A DNA stretch of 64,000 nt from Molossus alvarezi (taxonomy: Eukaryota; Chordata; Mammalia; Chiroptera; Molossidae), in NCBI GenBank assembly GCA_037176705.1, contig CM073893.1, forward strand, positions 30,169,182 through 30,233,181, written 5' to 3'. The position numbers and the translations under genes were made by a program. Shown piece by piece: positions 22,340 through 34,719 of the stretch (within the stretch, counting starts at the first letter, position 1; every line of letters begins with the position of its first letter). The notes under the pieces are model-generated. The model saw only the letters and a program-made list of their open reading frames with translations. It did not search any database and was not told where the DNA came from.

Positions 22340-23835
22340 TATGTTTACTATTTTGAAAGACTGTTAAGCTGTTTTCCAAACTGGCTGCACCATTTCATAT
22401 ACCGTAGTGATGCACGCATATTCAATATTTTTCCCATTCTCATTAACACTTAACATCATCTGTTCTTTGGGTTATAGCCTTCTAGTATGTGTGAAGTGTT
22501 ATCAGTATGTGGTTTGATTTACATTTTTTAATAGTTAATGACACTGAAACTCACTTTATCTACTTATTGACCATTTTCATATTTGGAGAAATGTCTATTC
22601 AAATTTTTAATTCATTTTTAATTGGCTTATTGTCTTATTCTTAAGTTTTAAGAATTATCTCTATAGTCCAAATACCAGTTTCTTTACAAACATAGCAAAT
22701 ATTTTCTCTTATTCTGTGAGTTGTCTTGACACATTCTTAATAGTATAATATGCAATGCAAATATTTTAAATTTGATATACTTTAATGTATCTATGTGTTT
22801 TTTTATAATCTGTGAATTTAGACTTATCTCTTAAGAAAATTTTACCTATCTCAGGATCACAAATATTTACTCCTATTTTATCTTTGAAGAGTTTTACAGA
22901 TTTACATATATAGTAAATTTTGAGTTAATTTGTGTGTGATATGAAGTAGTCTAGTTCTATTCCTTTGCATCTGGTCACCCTGTTATTCCAGGAATATTCA
23001 GTTCTCCAGGGACAATTTGTTGAAAAGACTATTATTTCCACCATTTAATTGTCTTGACATTCTAATTGAAAATTAATTGACATAGTCTAAGGATTTATTT
23101 CTAGACTCTCAATTTTATTTCAGTGTTCTATATGTTCATCCTTATGCCAGTAACAGGCTAGTTTGATTAGTGTAGCCATAAATTATATTTTAAAATTTGT
23201 GAAAATGACTTCTCCATCTTCAGTCTTATTTTTCGATGATGTTTTTAACTATTCTGATTTTCTTGCACTGCCATATGAATTTTAAGATCAGTTCATCAAT
23301 CCGGTCCCCAAAGGCAATTACAATTTTGTTTAAAATGTGTTGAATCTGTTGATCTATTTAAGGAGCATTTAAGGATCTTAACAATATTAATTCCTTCAAT
23401 TCATGAACATGGGATATCTTTAATTTTCTTAATACTATTTAAATTTTATCAACATTTTGTAATTTTCAGTGTACAAGTATTTCATTTATATCGTTAAATA
23501 TATTCTTAAGTATCTTGTTATTATTTATAATATTATGTTATATGAAATTTTGTCAATCTAACCTTTTATAATGTGTATTGACCATATATTCTAAAACCTC
23601 ACTATATACTGTTATTAGTTCTTATAGTATTTTGATGTATTCTGTAAATTTTTCTGTATATAAAGAATTATATCATATGCTAGTAAAATTGTTTAATTCT
23701 TTGTTTCCAGTCTGGGATAGCTTTGATTTTTTCCCCTTTATATTTGCCTCATTGTCCAGCCAGAACCTCCAGTGCCATGTTTAATAGAAGTGAAGGGAAT
23801 GGACATCCTTATCTTGGTCTTGATTTTAGAGCATT
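22340..23835 (-). mobile_element. ancient L1 ORF2 remnant, antisense
   Basis: The plus strand follows the reversed L1 ORF2 text step by step: CTGTTTTCCAAACTGGCTGC, GTGAAGTGTTATCAGTATGT, a GACCATTTTCATATTTGGAG word, TTATGCCAGTAACAGGCTAG, CTGCCATATGAATTTTAAGA, CAATTCATGAACATGGGATA and ATGGACATCCTTATCTTGGT. Many stops and indels make it far older than the copies at 15.7 and 20.0 kb. Only fragments of the reverse transcriptase and C-terminal parts remain. Confidence 0.88.
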
Positions 23836-23989
23836 CACTTCATCTTGAAACCCTCACTTCTTTGGAAATTCCTAACTCCACGATTTCCTGTTTCTCTTAT
23901 TGTATCATAGACTACTTCTTCTAAGCCTTTTTTGTTTTTGTTTTTTTTCAAATTTCTTTTTTGTTTCTGTTTTTGTTTGATCTCTAAAT

Positions 23990-24615
23990 TTTGAAATTCC
24001 CCGAGATCATCTCCTAGGCATTAGTATTACTTCTAGATCCACTTTTTCTTCCTACTGGATATCATAAAATCCCATTGCTTTAAATTCCATTTCTGTAATG
24101 ATTAATCTCTAATTTAGAGCTTCCTAGTTTCTTCTCAGCTTTACTCTTCAACTTCCAAACCTATAACTCCCATAAAAGTCCAAAGGCACATGAAAATTAA
24201 TATAACTAAACCAAACTCTTGTACTTGTTCACAAGATTGGTCCCTCAACTCCATCTCATTCAATGGTACATCTGTCCATTTTCTCAAAAACCCAGTAGAC
24301 ATTCTCTTTCTACATTGCACAACCAAACAAATCCATCAACAATTTTGCTAGATCTGATTCCAAAATATATTACTGACTTAAAAAAATGATTTGCACCATC
24401 CCCACTTCTATACCCAATCTTTATGTCTCTTTACTGGGCTACTGCGATAGCCTTGTACTTGAGATATCAGTGTCCACAGGGATCTTTTCAATTTAGAAAA
24501 TCAGATTATGTCATATTCTTACTAAAACCCTCCAAAACATTGTGTTTAACAAAGTTAAAATAAAACTGCATCCTTACACAGTATGTGTCCTGCCTAGTCA
24601 TTTTTCTGTTTGTTG
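23990..24615 (-). repeat. ancient interspersed repeat, opposite orientation to 31190-32460
   Basis: The words GGGCTACTGCGATAGCCTTG, ATCAGATTATGTCATATTCT and TACTAAAACCCTCCAAAACA are decayed forms of a common mammalian repeat (ctggactactgcaatagcct, cagatcatgtcactcc, gcttaaaaccctccaatgg). Its reverse complement appears at 31190-32460 and 52025-52440. The part before about 24380 is uncertain. Confidence 0.5.
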
Positions 24616-24624
24616 TCACATATT

Positions 24625-24995
24625 TTATATTTTTTTTCCTTCTTATTTTGAAATAAATTATAATCCTATAAAAGTATTGCAAAGTTAGTAAAATGAACTA
24701 TCATATATCAATCACTCAGATTCAGGAAATCATTAAAATTTGCACCATTTTTCTTTCTCTCTCTGATTCCACACATAAACATTTTCAGAGCCATTTAAGT
24801 GTTAATTATAGATAATATGACAGTTCATCATAAAACATGCATATATTTCTTAAAAACAGAAATATTCACATAAATTTAATCTAATAATTATATTCAGAAA
24901 AGAAAATGTTGACTTACAAATAATAAAAACTAAAATCAAATGTAGTATCAACATACAAATTTCCTCAGTTGTTTTAATAATGTTTTTAATGGTTT
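24625..24995 (+). mobile_element. old L1M-type 3' region fragment
   Basis: The order TTTGAAATAAATTATAATCC, GTATTGCAAAGTTAGTAAAA, TCAATCACTCAGATTCAGGA, a TTTCTTTCTCTCTCTGATTC pyrimidine run and CAAATTTCCTCAGTTGTTTT follows a well-known old LINE 3' segment of mammals, highly decayed. Confidence 0.55.
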
Positions 24996-25237
24996 CTATG
25001 CAAAGGTGGAGATAATCATCTCTGCAATTGTAGTTGTTCTTGCTTACTTTTCCACTGTAATTCCAGCCTGGCTAAAGCAAAATATGAACTTTCTCCTATT
25101 TTTGTTTTGTGTACAACTAGGATGGCAGGTATTACTATCCCCTCTTTTTCCCCTCTTTTTTAAATTTTTTCAGTAGCCAACATAATTTCTTTCTTTCTTT
25201 TTGTTGTTGTTGTTAATCCTAATCAAGAATATTTTTT

Positions 25238-25412
25238 TCCATTGATTTTTTAGATAGTGTAGAAGGGAGGGAGGGGTGGTCAGAAAGAGAGAGAGAGAGA
25301 GAAACATTGATGTGAGAAAAACACAACAATTTGTTACCTCCTGGATGCGCAGGACCAGGAAGGGATTGAACTGGCAACCCAGTTATGTGCCCTTGACTGG
25401 GAATAAACTCAT
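25238..25412 (-). mobile_element. truncated VES-type SINE, antisense
   Basis: Reversed SINE body: TTTTTAGATAGTGTAGAAGG, a GA-rich run (AGAAAGAGAGAGAGAGAGAG), AACATTGATGTGAGAAAAAC, CTGGCAACCCAGTTATGTGC and TTGACTGGGAATAAACTC, which matches the B-box side. The tRNA head is missing beyond 25412, where a GT microsatellite takes over. Confidence 0.75.
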
Positions 25413-25415
25413 GAT

Positions 25416-25418
<3 letters not shown>

Positions 25419-25452
<34 letters not shown>

Positions 25453-25455
25453 ATA

Positions 25456-25487
<32 letters not shown>

Positions 25488-25488
25488 C
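25419..25488. repeat. (GT)n(TA)n compound microsatellite
   Basis: GT units with short ATGTATAT interruptions, then about eight TA units. They produce the Cys-Val and Tyr-Ile runs in the overlapping frames. Confidence 0.95.
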
Positions 25489-25552
25489 AGGTACCTTCTA
25501 TTTAGAAATCTTTAAAGAAAAGTCCCAGCATTCTGTAGCTTATTCTGTCTCT

Positions 25553-25554
25553 AC

Positions 25555-25603
<49 letters not shown>

Positions 25604-25605
25604 CT
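25553..25605. repeat. (GT)n(GC)n microsatellite
   Basis: More than twenty GT units ending in GCGCGCGC. Such alternating purine-pyrimidine DNA favours the left-handed Z form. Confidence 0.95.
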
Positions 25606-25609
25606 GTGG

Positions 25610-26960
25610 AGGCAATGGGAGTTATCCTCATGGAGATATTCTGTTATCTTCTATTACTTTTCCCAGATGTTGTTTTTCTAAATTTATTGTGATATATTAT
25701 ATGTGATGCTTTATTAAGCAGTTACAGGTAATTATGTTCTTGTGCTTTAAGCAGTTGCTGTTTGCATTATTTTTTATATTAAAACCTTCAAATTTTTTAT
25801 TTGCCTTTATTTTAAATTGTGTAATTAACTCTTTTAGACTTAAAGATTTCCTATTATAACAGGAAATATAGTTATGGTACATGCATATTTATAGTGGTGA
25901 GAAATACATATAAGATTTATAATAAAAAATAAAATTAAAAAATATATATTGCTTTTGAAACCTTGTTACTAAAAAGTATCTAATTATAAATTGTTCTTAT
26001 AAGATAATTGATTTACTTCATTTTTTATACTTAGAATATTTTATTGTAAAATGATATTATTTGCTCACCTTTTATAACAGTTGGATGTTCAATACAGAAA
26101 AAAAATGTACTCACTTTTTTAAAATGGGAAATTGCTTTCAGCATCTACATCAGATGGTGTAATATTTCACAAATTCTGATAAGGTCGGGTCTTTAGAAAT
26201 TCTAGTTAAATCCAGAAGTTTCTTGATGACACAATCGTATATCCAAAATCTAGATATCTTACAAAATTTTGGAAGGGAAAAAATAGGAATGAAATGCCGT
26301 TATAAGGTACTCAAAACCTATTATCCCTTATTTCATATCACAGGACATGAACTATCTCTTTTGTCACCTACCTCCAGGCAAAATTACACCTAACCTATCA
26401 GAGAGATGAGCCTCTTCAATTCTGAAAATCCTTTTGGGAAACAGATATCACAAGCTCCTTTAATGTAAAAAAAAAAAGACAAAACTTTTAATCGGGAAGT
26501 TTATCTCTATACCTAACTTTATTTTTATTTTTATTTTTTACTATACATAGTAGTTAGTCTATTTTCTTTCAAATAATTCAAGTAGAAATATTTCAATTTG
26601 TAAAATGTATATTTGGGCAAACAATGTGTTTTTTATCCATTTCGACTTTCCAAAAGTAAAATTAACCTGGAGTTAACTTTCAGGAAAAGAGATGAATGGA
26701 GTGAAAGTTATAGTTTAGAAAATTGTTGTAATCATAGAAAACAGCAAAGAACGTTAGCCAGAAAAGACTTAGAAAATTGGATTCTTTGTTACAGAAGGAG
26801 CAGGGAAAGAAATGCGATTGGGAGTGGCGATAAAAAGGTGAGGATTAATAGAATAGGTTGAGTCAAGGTAAAAAAACTTAGGTTAAATATAAAAAAAGAG
26901 ATAGAAAAATGAAAAGATATTTTGAGATGATCTGAATGTTATACTACAAATTTTATCAAA
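25610..26960. other. no gene seen
   Basis: Strongly AT-rich DNA. The 82-codon frame at 26613-26861 and the short minus frame at 25697-25882 have no family signs. Confidence 0.5.
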
Positions 26961-26964
26961 AGCA

Positions 26965-27000
26965 TATATATGTGTGTGTGTGTGCATACATGTGTGTGCA
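26965..27000. repeat. short (TA)n(TG)n repeat
   Basis: TATATATG followed by TG units and a CATACATGTG tail. Confidence 0.8.
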
Positions 27001-27004
27001 AGCA

Positions 27005-28755
27005 TGCCCATATGCATCAGTTATGATTATATACGGTTGTAAAAATAACATATGCTTTGTGTGGCATTTTAAATATTTTCATCTATTTAAAATTAATGTT
27101 ATTACATAAATTTCCAAATGACTATTGGTTATTTGTTTCATTTTACTCCAATTTCAATTATTAGATTAGTATGTTTCTTAATGCATATATGAATCAATTC
27201 AACAGTAAGTAATTTTTCCCCTCAATTTATACTTTTTTTACTATCTGGAATTTATGAGTATTGTGATTTACTTTGTGTTAAATAAAATAATTTAGACACC
27301 AATATTACTATATGTTTTCATTTTGAATGCAAACAATTAACAGTTTAAGAGGGTTATAAATGTTTTTCCTTGCTGACAAAAAAAAGCCAAATAAAGTTAT
27401 TTTGTATTGCTCTTTAGACACCAAGCTGTCTCAAATACTAACTTTATTATGTATTGTCAAATTACAAATAACCTCTGATTAACAAGCCTCTCTTCAATCT
27501 TCTTCCATACAATGAGTGATCAATAATTCTAATGATAACATTCATGGATGAAATAGATGAAAAGAGACATCAAGTCGTATAATAGATCTATGGAGCAGAA
27601 ATAATAAATTGTGATTTAAACAAGTTCTTTAAAAACCGCATCCCTATATAAATGTATTTGGGTTCATTGCAAAAGATCAGCAATATTATGCAAATTATTC
27701 CAGATCAATATGTTTATATTCATCTTGATCAAACAAATTTGGAAACTCTTCTTTTTAAATGAAAGTTGCCTATTCCATATATTATTAAATTATTACATTC
27801 TATAATGATTTTGATTTAACATTAAAATGGAAAACATATATGTATACCAAACTACATTTTCTACATTAATATGTAACTTAAGATAAAAAGACATTATCTA
27901 AAGACAAAATATTTATTTTAATCATTCATTTATTTTTTTGTGTGCCTAATTATTATTTAGGTAAAGCTTGTGTGATATGTAGCTAGTACTATACTAATAT
28001 CTGTGAATTTAAAATGGAAGGAAATGACATAATAATGTCTATCCTTAGGGACTTGAGAGTTTCCAGAATGCAGGCAGATAGGAAATCTGCTACGTTTAGA
28101 TGTCCATAAAAGTATAAATCATATTTAAAACATTGTAGGTCTCACACTCTATTTATATGCCTTTAATTTTTAAATTATTGCTCAGTTATTAAAAATCAGT
28201 AAATATGGGCTAAATACATTTCCTACAAAAAAACTTGATGCAATTAAAGTTTAATTAAAAAGGGAAATATTTCCCAATAAGAAAAAATACACCTACTTAT
28301 GAACAAAACAAAACTCAAGATGGTGTCATTAAAAATAAATTAATTTTCTAGAGATATATATTATATATATATTTTTTTTTCCCATAATTGTGGCTTTAGC
28401 AGGGATTCTCATGAGAAGAATGGAAAAAAAAATGTCAACTTTTAAGAGTACAAATGAATATAGAAAATCATTCATGAAATATGTATTGAATCCATAACAC
28501 TTCACAATCTATGAATAAAATGGTTATTACAACTTATTCCTGCCCTAAATGTGCTCAGCATTTGGGGCTCATGGGCAATAACAGTCAATAATAATTTAAT
28601 ACAAGAAGTATCAATTTAGATGTAGGCATAGGGTAATATGAAAGCACTGAAATTCAAACTCATAATGATTATATAAGAACTTGGAATAAATGCAACTTAC
28701 TATCCTAGAACACACAAAAAATATATAGCCAACAGATAAAAAGGGGGGAGGGGCA
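27005..28755. other. no gene seen
   Basis: AT-rich unique-looking DNA. No repeat family or open frame of note. Confidence 0.5.
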
Positions 28756-28759
28756 TTAC

Positions 28760-28902
28760 TTTTTCAAAAGAGATTAAAGCAGAAAAAGAGATAATAGAAG
28801 GAAGAAAAAATGAAAACTAAAAGAAAAGAAAGGCAAAAAAGAAAGAAGGAATGAAGGAAGGGAGACAGGGAGAAAAGAAAAAAGGAAGAGAGGAACGCAT
28901 AG
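28760..28902. repeat. purine-rich A/G tract
   Basis: About 140 bp dominated by GAAA, AGAA and GGAA words with few pyrimidines. The Lys-Glu-Gly-Arg frame at 28851-29036 starts in it and is not a gene. Confidence 0.7.
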
Positions 28903-28904
28903 AA

Positions 28905-29785
28905 CAAATTGTTACAAAACTAAAGAATTTAAAAGTATCCTGTTTTGTAGCAAAAATGACTTTCATTTTTTCAAACTGTCAGTGCTACAAAAATTGTTTT
29001 GCAAATGTAGTTACAAACACTATTGGACAGTTTTGAAGATTTTAATGACAAGTTGTAGCTAAAATTAACCAAAACACAGAAATGAAAACTTCCATATCTT
29101 TAGCCAAATCGTGGCTTGTCCAAATGTCTGAGTTGTTACATTTTAGGGGCTAATGATTACAGAACAACATGTTCTGTCAAATCTGCATGAAATATGCAAA
29201 AAGTCTTAAGCTCTCCTAGTCTGAACAAGTCAATGTCAAAAATACAGTTAACTTTAAATAATGATTTGTTTTTTTACACAATAAATTTACTTTTCAAATA
29301 TTTTCCATGAGGACAATACTAAACTGAACTAATATCTTATCCTTAGTGTTCTTTTTAAGTATTTTATTTACAATAAAATTCTATTCTGGAAATGTATAAA
29401 AATAATTGTTACTGATTATTGAAATTTGAAACCCAGGTCTGAAGATGTTACCCTCCAGCTAAAATGTATGATTCTCTCTGTAGCTCAATTACAGTGGCAT
29501 AGCTCAGGTTCAAGTCCCACGTGGAAAATAAAGGAATAACTGCCAATTCAACATTATTATATGGACTTTGTTAGAAATATAAAAGAATATGTTTTGGGAA
29601 AATCAGCTGGTTATCAACCAAACAAGTAGATAAAGCACTGTGACCTAGTCTATTACTTTTGGTCAAATTTTTAATCAGAATCTTGAGTACACATGCATCC
29701 CATTTTGACATTATTTAAGAAAATTTTAGAATTTTCAAACACGCAAAGTAAAAATATTGAGATTACCTATTAATATATTCCTACA
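28905..29785. other. no gene seen
   Basis: AT-rich. At 29510-29525 there is a B-box-like word (GGTTCAAGTCCCAC) without a matching A box or cloverleaf, so no tRNA is called. Confidence 0.45.
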
Positions 29786-29788
29786 TAC

Positions 29789-29895
29789 AAGGTGGGGAAA
29801 AAGTAGGTTTACAGTAGTAGTATATAAAATAATACAAAATTAATAAATTATACAAGAATTAACTCTTGCACATATATACTAATTACCTGTCAAAT
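29789..29895 (+). mobile_element. mariner-like MITE fragment
   Basis: Begins CAAGGTGGGGAAAAAGTAGG TTTACAG after a TA dinucleotide, then ATAAAATAATACAAAATTAA TAAATTATACAAG. This follows the 5' part of mariner-derived short elements known in several mammals (ggtggggcaaaagtaggtttacag). The other terminus is not seen, so the copy is partial. It has no transposase. Confidence 0.5.
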
Positions 29896-29899
29896 AGCA

Positions 29900-30735
29900 T
29901 CATGAGGAAAAGGTTTTCATATATTATTTTTAATATTAGGAACTGGACTTTCAATGATATTCAAATTCCTTTCTTGGGACATTAGGTTACCTTGGAGGTG
30001 AAGAAAGATCAAACATCAAGCAAACTGTGCTCAATTTCCTCATCTAACTTGAATTCTGGTAGCTTAGTAGAATTGTTTTATATTTTGAATATCAACATAG
30101 GACCTTGTTTAAAAATTGATTTCAATATTTTCTGGAAACATAATCTCTTAGGCATTTCGTTTTTTTTGTTTTTTTGTTTTTGTCTCAAACATTGTATAAG
30201 ATTAGTCACCCAAAACCAAGAGGTGATTTGCTTTACCTGATACAGCAGATTTCAATAGCTAAAATTAACCAGAAACTCAGCTATCAACCCACTTGTAGCA
30301 AGATGTTTCCTTGTTTTTGCTCATTACACCAGGACTTTGAGTCTCTTGGCTTGTGGATATTTATTTCACGTCTATACCGTCAATAAACAAAGAATTCATA
30401 AAACTCATGTATGAATCTGCTGTCTAGTCTTCTTTCATGGCTAATCATCTATTTTGACAACATGTTTTACACCCATTCTACGTGAATCTAAACTTGCTTC
30501 AGAAGATACAAAACTGTGAACATACAGTTTCCATGAAGTTCAGCATCTAGGAGGGGATGAGATATACATTTTATTTTATTCTTTACAACATAATGTAGTA
30601 AGTTCTATAATAAATGTACCAGCAAAGTGTTTTGAATGTGAAAAAAACTGAACAAAAAATGGATCATTAGTTTTTACTTTGTACTATATATCACATTGTC
30701 AAATAATGAATCAACTTATGCATCTATAAATATAT
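29900..30735. other. no gene seen
   Basis: AT-rich. The frames at 29992-30240 and 30174-30386 have no motifs and are treated as chance. Confidence 0.45.
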
Positions 30736-30739
30736 GATA

Positions 30740-30970
30740 TACAAAGACTTTATAGCATTGACCTCAGTATTGGGAAGATCTGTGTTTGAATCTTGATATT
30801 TGGTAGATTGAGTCTCAAGTAATTCAATGATATACTGTGAAGGTTATTAGATATATCATGCAGTTTTTATATATAATGAAAATATTGTAATACAGATAAA
30901 TATGTCAAAGTACCTAGTAAAGGTTCTAACATATATTACATATTTAAGTAATATTAACTATTTATTTTTA
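30740..30970 (+). repeat. MIR-like SINE remnant
   Basis: Decayed MIR order: TTTATAGCATTGACCTCAGT, TGTGTTTGAATCTTGATATT, CTCAAGTAATTCAATGATAT, then CAAAGTACCTAGTAAAGGTT and a TATTAACTATT end. Confidence 0.4.
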
Positions 30971-31380
30971 AATGATTTTTAAAGTGGCATTAACTTATTT
31001 TTTTTTGTTAATTTGAAAGAAGATTTTGGTAGGAGTAATAATTGTTTTTACACACCTATTTTTCATCCTAAACAGTGATTATTAAACTTGAATTATAAAT
31101 CACATAAAATGAAAATACAAGTGTAATATTAAAATATATATAAATAAGTGATATGCATTATAAAGTAGCTGTAGATGAAGAATTCATGCATTTTTTCACT
31201 CAGTCAATTTGGATTTTTTAAAAAATATTTACCATGTGGCAGACACTAATAATGGCATTTGGAATACACCAGGAATCAAAATCAACAATGAGCTTTGCCT
31301 TCATGGTGCTTACATTCCAATATTCAATAACAAACAAAATGAATAATACGTTTTGTTATATTAGAGGATGGTAAGTACAA

Positions 31381-31403
31381 TAAAAAAAAAAAAAAAAAAA
31401 AAA
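31381..31403. repeat. poly(A) run
   Basis: About 23 A residues inside an older repeat. It may mark a small retrotransposed insert or slippage. Confidence 0.9.
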
Positions 31404-31725
31404 GTAGGATACTCTAAGAGGGAGTGGAATATCCTGGAGAGGGTTCCCAACTTGAAGCAGTTTGTCAGGATAAAACATATTAAAACGCTAATATCTGAGT
31501 AAAGGAAGTAAGAGAATTAGTCATGTGACTCGACTATCTGAAGAAAGAGTATTTTAGACACTGGTCAAATTGTGTAAAGAGGCTAAGAAAGAGATAAACC
31601 AAATAACTTATATGCATATAAGCATAACCAATGGCCATAGACAACAATGCTTCGGGGAGAGGAATAGGAAGGAGCATTCTAGGGGAGAAAAAGGAGAAAC
31701 ATCTGTAACAAACAGAAATTAATTA

Positions 31726-31739
31726 AAAAAAAAAAAAAA
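31726..31739. repeat. poly(A) run
   Basis: About 14 A residues within the older repeat. Confidence 0.85.
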
Positions 31740-32550
31740 GAGGCTAAGGTGAGAGTACACTAAACATATTCCGGGAATAATGTACAGGCCATGTTGGTTT
31801 ATGTAAAGCAGGAAGAGCAAGACATGGGATCAAAGAAGTAAGGATAGTGGGTGTGGGGGCAATATAAGCCACTGTGAGGACTTGAGGTATCCTGAGATTA
31901 AAATGGCAAGTCATTGTGAGAGTTTGCCTATGAGCAGGACATAGGTGGACTTAGGTTTTAAAATAATCACTCTGGCTGTTAAATTGGGCATAGCAGTAAA
32001 AGCAATGTTAAAATAGAAATAAACCAACTAATTTAGGGGCTAGTACAGTAATATGGGAGAGAGAGAATGAGAGCAAAGAGCAGGGTGGTAACTGGGGAAG
32101 TTGGGGAAGGCTAAGACCTAGGCCCTTTTTACAAATAGAGACAAAGGGTTTCCTGAAAGACTGTATATGGAGTAAGGGGTGGGAGGGGAAAGGGGGGAGC
32201 TGAGGTGAGGAACCTGTGTTTAATTGATTAACAGCAAGAATACAGTTGCAAGTAACTGAGATGGCTGTGGATGGAAAAAGAGGTGGGGGATATGAGTTCA
32301 ATTTTAACCCACTGAATTTGAGATTAGCTGTCCAAGTTCCATTTTAAAATAGATTGTTAGATTCATAACTCTGGATTTAGGGAGCTAGTTTGGGGCTGGG
32401 AATACATAAATGTCATTTTAAGCTATGAGTTTGGATGAGATCACAAAAGCAGTGAGTGAACTTGATAATTGTGGCTTATCATTTCAGTGGAATATTACAT
32501 GTCAGTATAAACAAATCATATATACAACACTAGGGAAAATATATCTATAT

Positions 32551-32588
32551 TGTGTATATGTATGTGTGTGTGTGTGTGTGTGTGTGTA
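32551..32588. repeat. (TG)n microsatellite
   Basis: TGTATATGTATG followed by about 13 TG units. Confidence 0.93.
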
Positions 32589-32591
32589 TAG

Positions 32592-33045
32592 AAGGCAGGT
32601 ATAAAAGACTAGAACATTCAAAACTAATTTATAGTGATTGAATCGAAAGTAGTGGTGGCCTAGGGCTAAGAACTGGAATTTAGCTAGCAAAAAACAGAAA
32701 AGAACTTTTTGGTCTGATGGGAATATTCCACATCTTTGTTTTATTGTTAGTTATATACTGGATACATTTTTAAAACAAATTAAACTAAACATAACATGAA
32801 TGTATTTTGTGGTAGTATGGATATATATCAGAATGAGTCTATTTTTTAAATCTTAGAAAAAAATATGTAAATAAAATTCCAATTGAGATATTTTTAAATA
32901 ATAAAAATATAGCTTCATGGAAATTTCATATTTCCTTTATCATACTTTTATATCTTATCTCAAATTGGGCTATTAAAAGAGATTCTTATAACTCTAGTAA
33001 AATTTCCTGAGTAATCAATGGCTTTGGCAAAATTTAAAAAATAAA
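32592..33045. other. no gene seen
   Basis: AT-rich DNA with no recognised feature. Confidence 0.45.
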
Positions 33046-33050
33046 TACAC

Positions 33051-33268
33051 ATTGCCCAGTTGGTGTGACACAGTGGTTGAGCATTGACCCATGCACCAAG
33101 AGGTCGCCGGTTTGATTCCTGGTCACGGCACATGCCCAGGTTGTGGGCCAAATTCCCAGTGGGGGGGCATGCAGGAGGTAGCCAATTGATGTTCTCTCTC
33201 ATTAATGATTCTATCTCTCTCTTTCCCTCTCCTGTCCTCTCTCTAAAAAAATCAATAAAGAAAAAAAT
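33051..33268 (+). mobile_element. VES-type SINE, tail form A
   Basis: Head GTGTGACACAGTGGTTGAGC and B box GGTTTGATTCCTGGTCACGG, body CATGCCCAGGTTGTGGGCCA, a degenerate ATTAATGATTCTATCTCTCT, and tail ATCAATAAAG with A-rich DNA. More substitutions than the copy at 41.2 kb; no clear target duplication. Confidence 0.9.
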
Positions 33269-33708
33269 AAATTAAATAAATAAATATTTAATAATATATT
33301 TACCAATCAAAGAATAAGTACTTATATACATGGTACTCCATTGGGTACAATTTTTATTTTCTAAATTAAAAGGTTCTTATGAATCAAAATTCTAAGATTT
33401 ACACTTAAAAAAATTAAAAAGCAAGCATTGCTTTGGTAACAGAAAAGTACATAAACTTTTCTAAAAAACACTATTTTATTTACTTAGCAAATTACTTAAT
33501 AGTGAATTTAAAAGTATAATTTCTGTTTACACATGATGAAACTAAAAGATAATTAAAAATTGTTGTCCAAAATAACAAAGAAAAATAAGAGAAGTTTGGT
33601 CCCTTAGATAAAACACTTTTAGGGTAAAACATACACAAATCTAGATATAGTTATCTTCATATACATGTATATATTCTTTAGTACTCTTTGTTTGACATAA
33701 AATATTTT

Positions 33709-33938
33709 TTCTTTATCTTCACCCGAGGACATTTTCGCATTTATCTTCAGACAGAGTGGGAGGGAGAGAGGGGGGAAGAGAGAGAGAGAGAGACACATGG
33801 ACTTGTTACCACCCACATGACCCCAAATGGGGCCGGGGACAAACTGCAGCAGAAGTACATGCCTTTAGCGGGAACTGAACCCAGAACTCTCTGGTCCATG
33901 GGTCAACGCTTTAACTGCTGAGCCAAACTGGCCAGGGC
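33709..33938 (-). mobile_element. VES-type SINE, tail form B, antisense
   Basis: On the plus strand it reads from the reversed tail (TTTATCTTCACCCGAGGACA) through GA-rich DNA (GAGAGAGAGAGAGAGACACA) to the reversed head (CTGAGCCAAACTGGCCAGGG). TTGACATAAAATATTTT (33692-33708) and TTGACATAAAGTATTTT (33939-33955) flank it, a 17-bp duplication with one mismatch. The 77-codon frame in it is not a gene. Confidence 0.93.
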
Positions 33939-33959
33939 TTGACATAAAGTATTTTAAAG

Positions 33960-34710
33960 AAAATTATATTTTACTTCAAAGTGCCTATGAACTAACAAAT
34001 GGGAGAAATTTTCATTTTTTTATCATACAAACTGTAAAAAAAACACATAGTTATCTAGATTCATATTGATGATGGTATTGTTAAGGTATTTACAATGCAT
34101 ATAATAATGTATCATACATTTTACTACTTTTAGCTAAACTACTTGAATAGAAATTATCCAAAGATAATATACTTCAGTTCCACTTCTACAATGTGAATAT
34201 AGGGTATCAAACTTATAAATAAAGGGTATCAACCATAAAAACCATATATTGAGTTAAGTGTTTTCAGGCCTTGAAAAACCATGATCCTTGAGAAGACAAA
34301 AATGCATGCATTTATTTGAACAGTCTGACCGACTTTAATTCTGGAATACTTTCTCAATGTCAGTATAGGAATGGTGCACAAGGTCTTCTCTGTCACTAAG
34401 TGTGAAGGTGAAAATTACAGTCAGAGCTAGTGAAGTGCCTAAATTTGCTAGCAGGAAGTCAGAAAGGGCTGCTGTGTTAAAGAAGGGAGGCTCAGAAATC
34501 TGAGTGAGACAATCATGTGTCATTGGTTAAGGCCTGAGATGAACATATAAGACTGCACAAAGAGAGCTGCTGAGAGGTGAAAGAAGATTCCTGAGTCATG
34601 CAGTCCTGAGAGACATGATATTACAGGCTATCTATCTGAGTATTTCAAACATTTGAGTTTGAAAAGGTGCATACTTTAAAAGTAAGAGGGCATTCCTAGA
34701 GTTAACTATC
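33960..34710. other. no gene seen
   Basis: AT-rich, then from about 34330 to 34650 somewhat richer in G and C without any recognisable family. Frames have no motifs. Confidence 0.45.
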
Positions 34711-34719
34711 ATGCTTTAG

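Larger units (their letters stand above)
31190..32460 (+). repeat. long ancient mammal-wide interspersed repeat
   Basis: Starts with a TTTACCATGTGGCAGACACT word and continues with CTTCATGGTGCTTACATTCC, ATAATCACTCTGGCTGTTAA, TTAACCCACTGAATTTGAGA and GAGTTTGGATGAGATCACAA. These occur in this order in a common old repeat of mammals, also seen here at 52025 (same strand) and 24380 (opposite strand). A poly(A) run splits it at 31381. The minus frame at 32008-32301 is inside it and is not a gene. I do not name the family. Confidence 0.6.

Noticed and set aside
25276..25681. 79- and 86-codon frames rich in Cys-Val
   Set aside because: They are GT-microsatellite translations.
29466..29525. Possible tRNA (GGTTCAAGTCCCAC word)
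   Set aside because: No A box at the right distance and no pairing acceptor stem; probably chance or an old SINE scrap.
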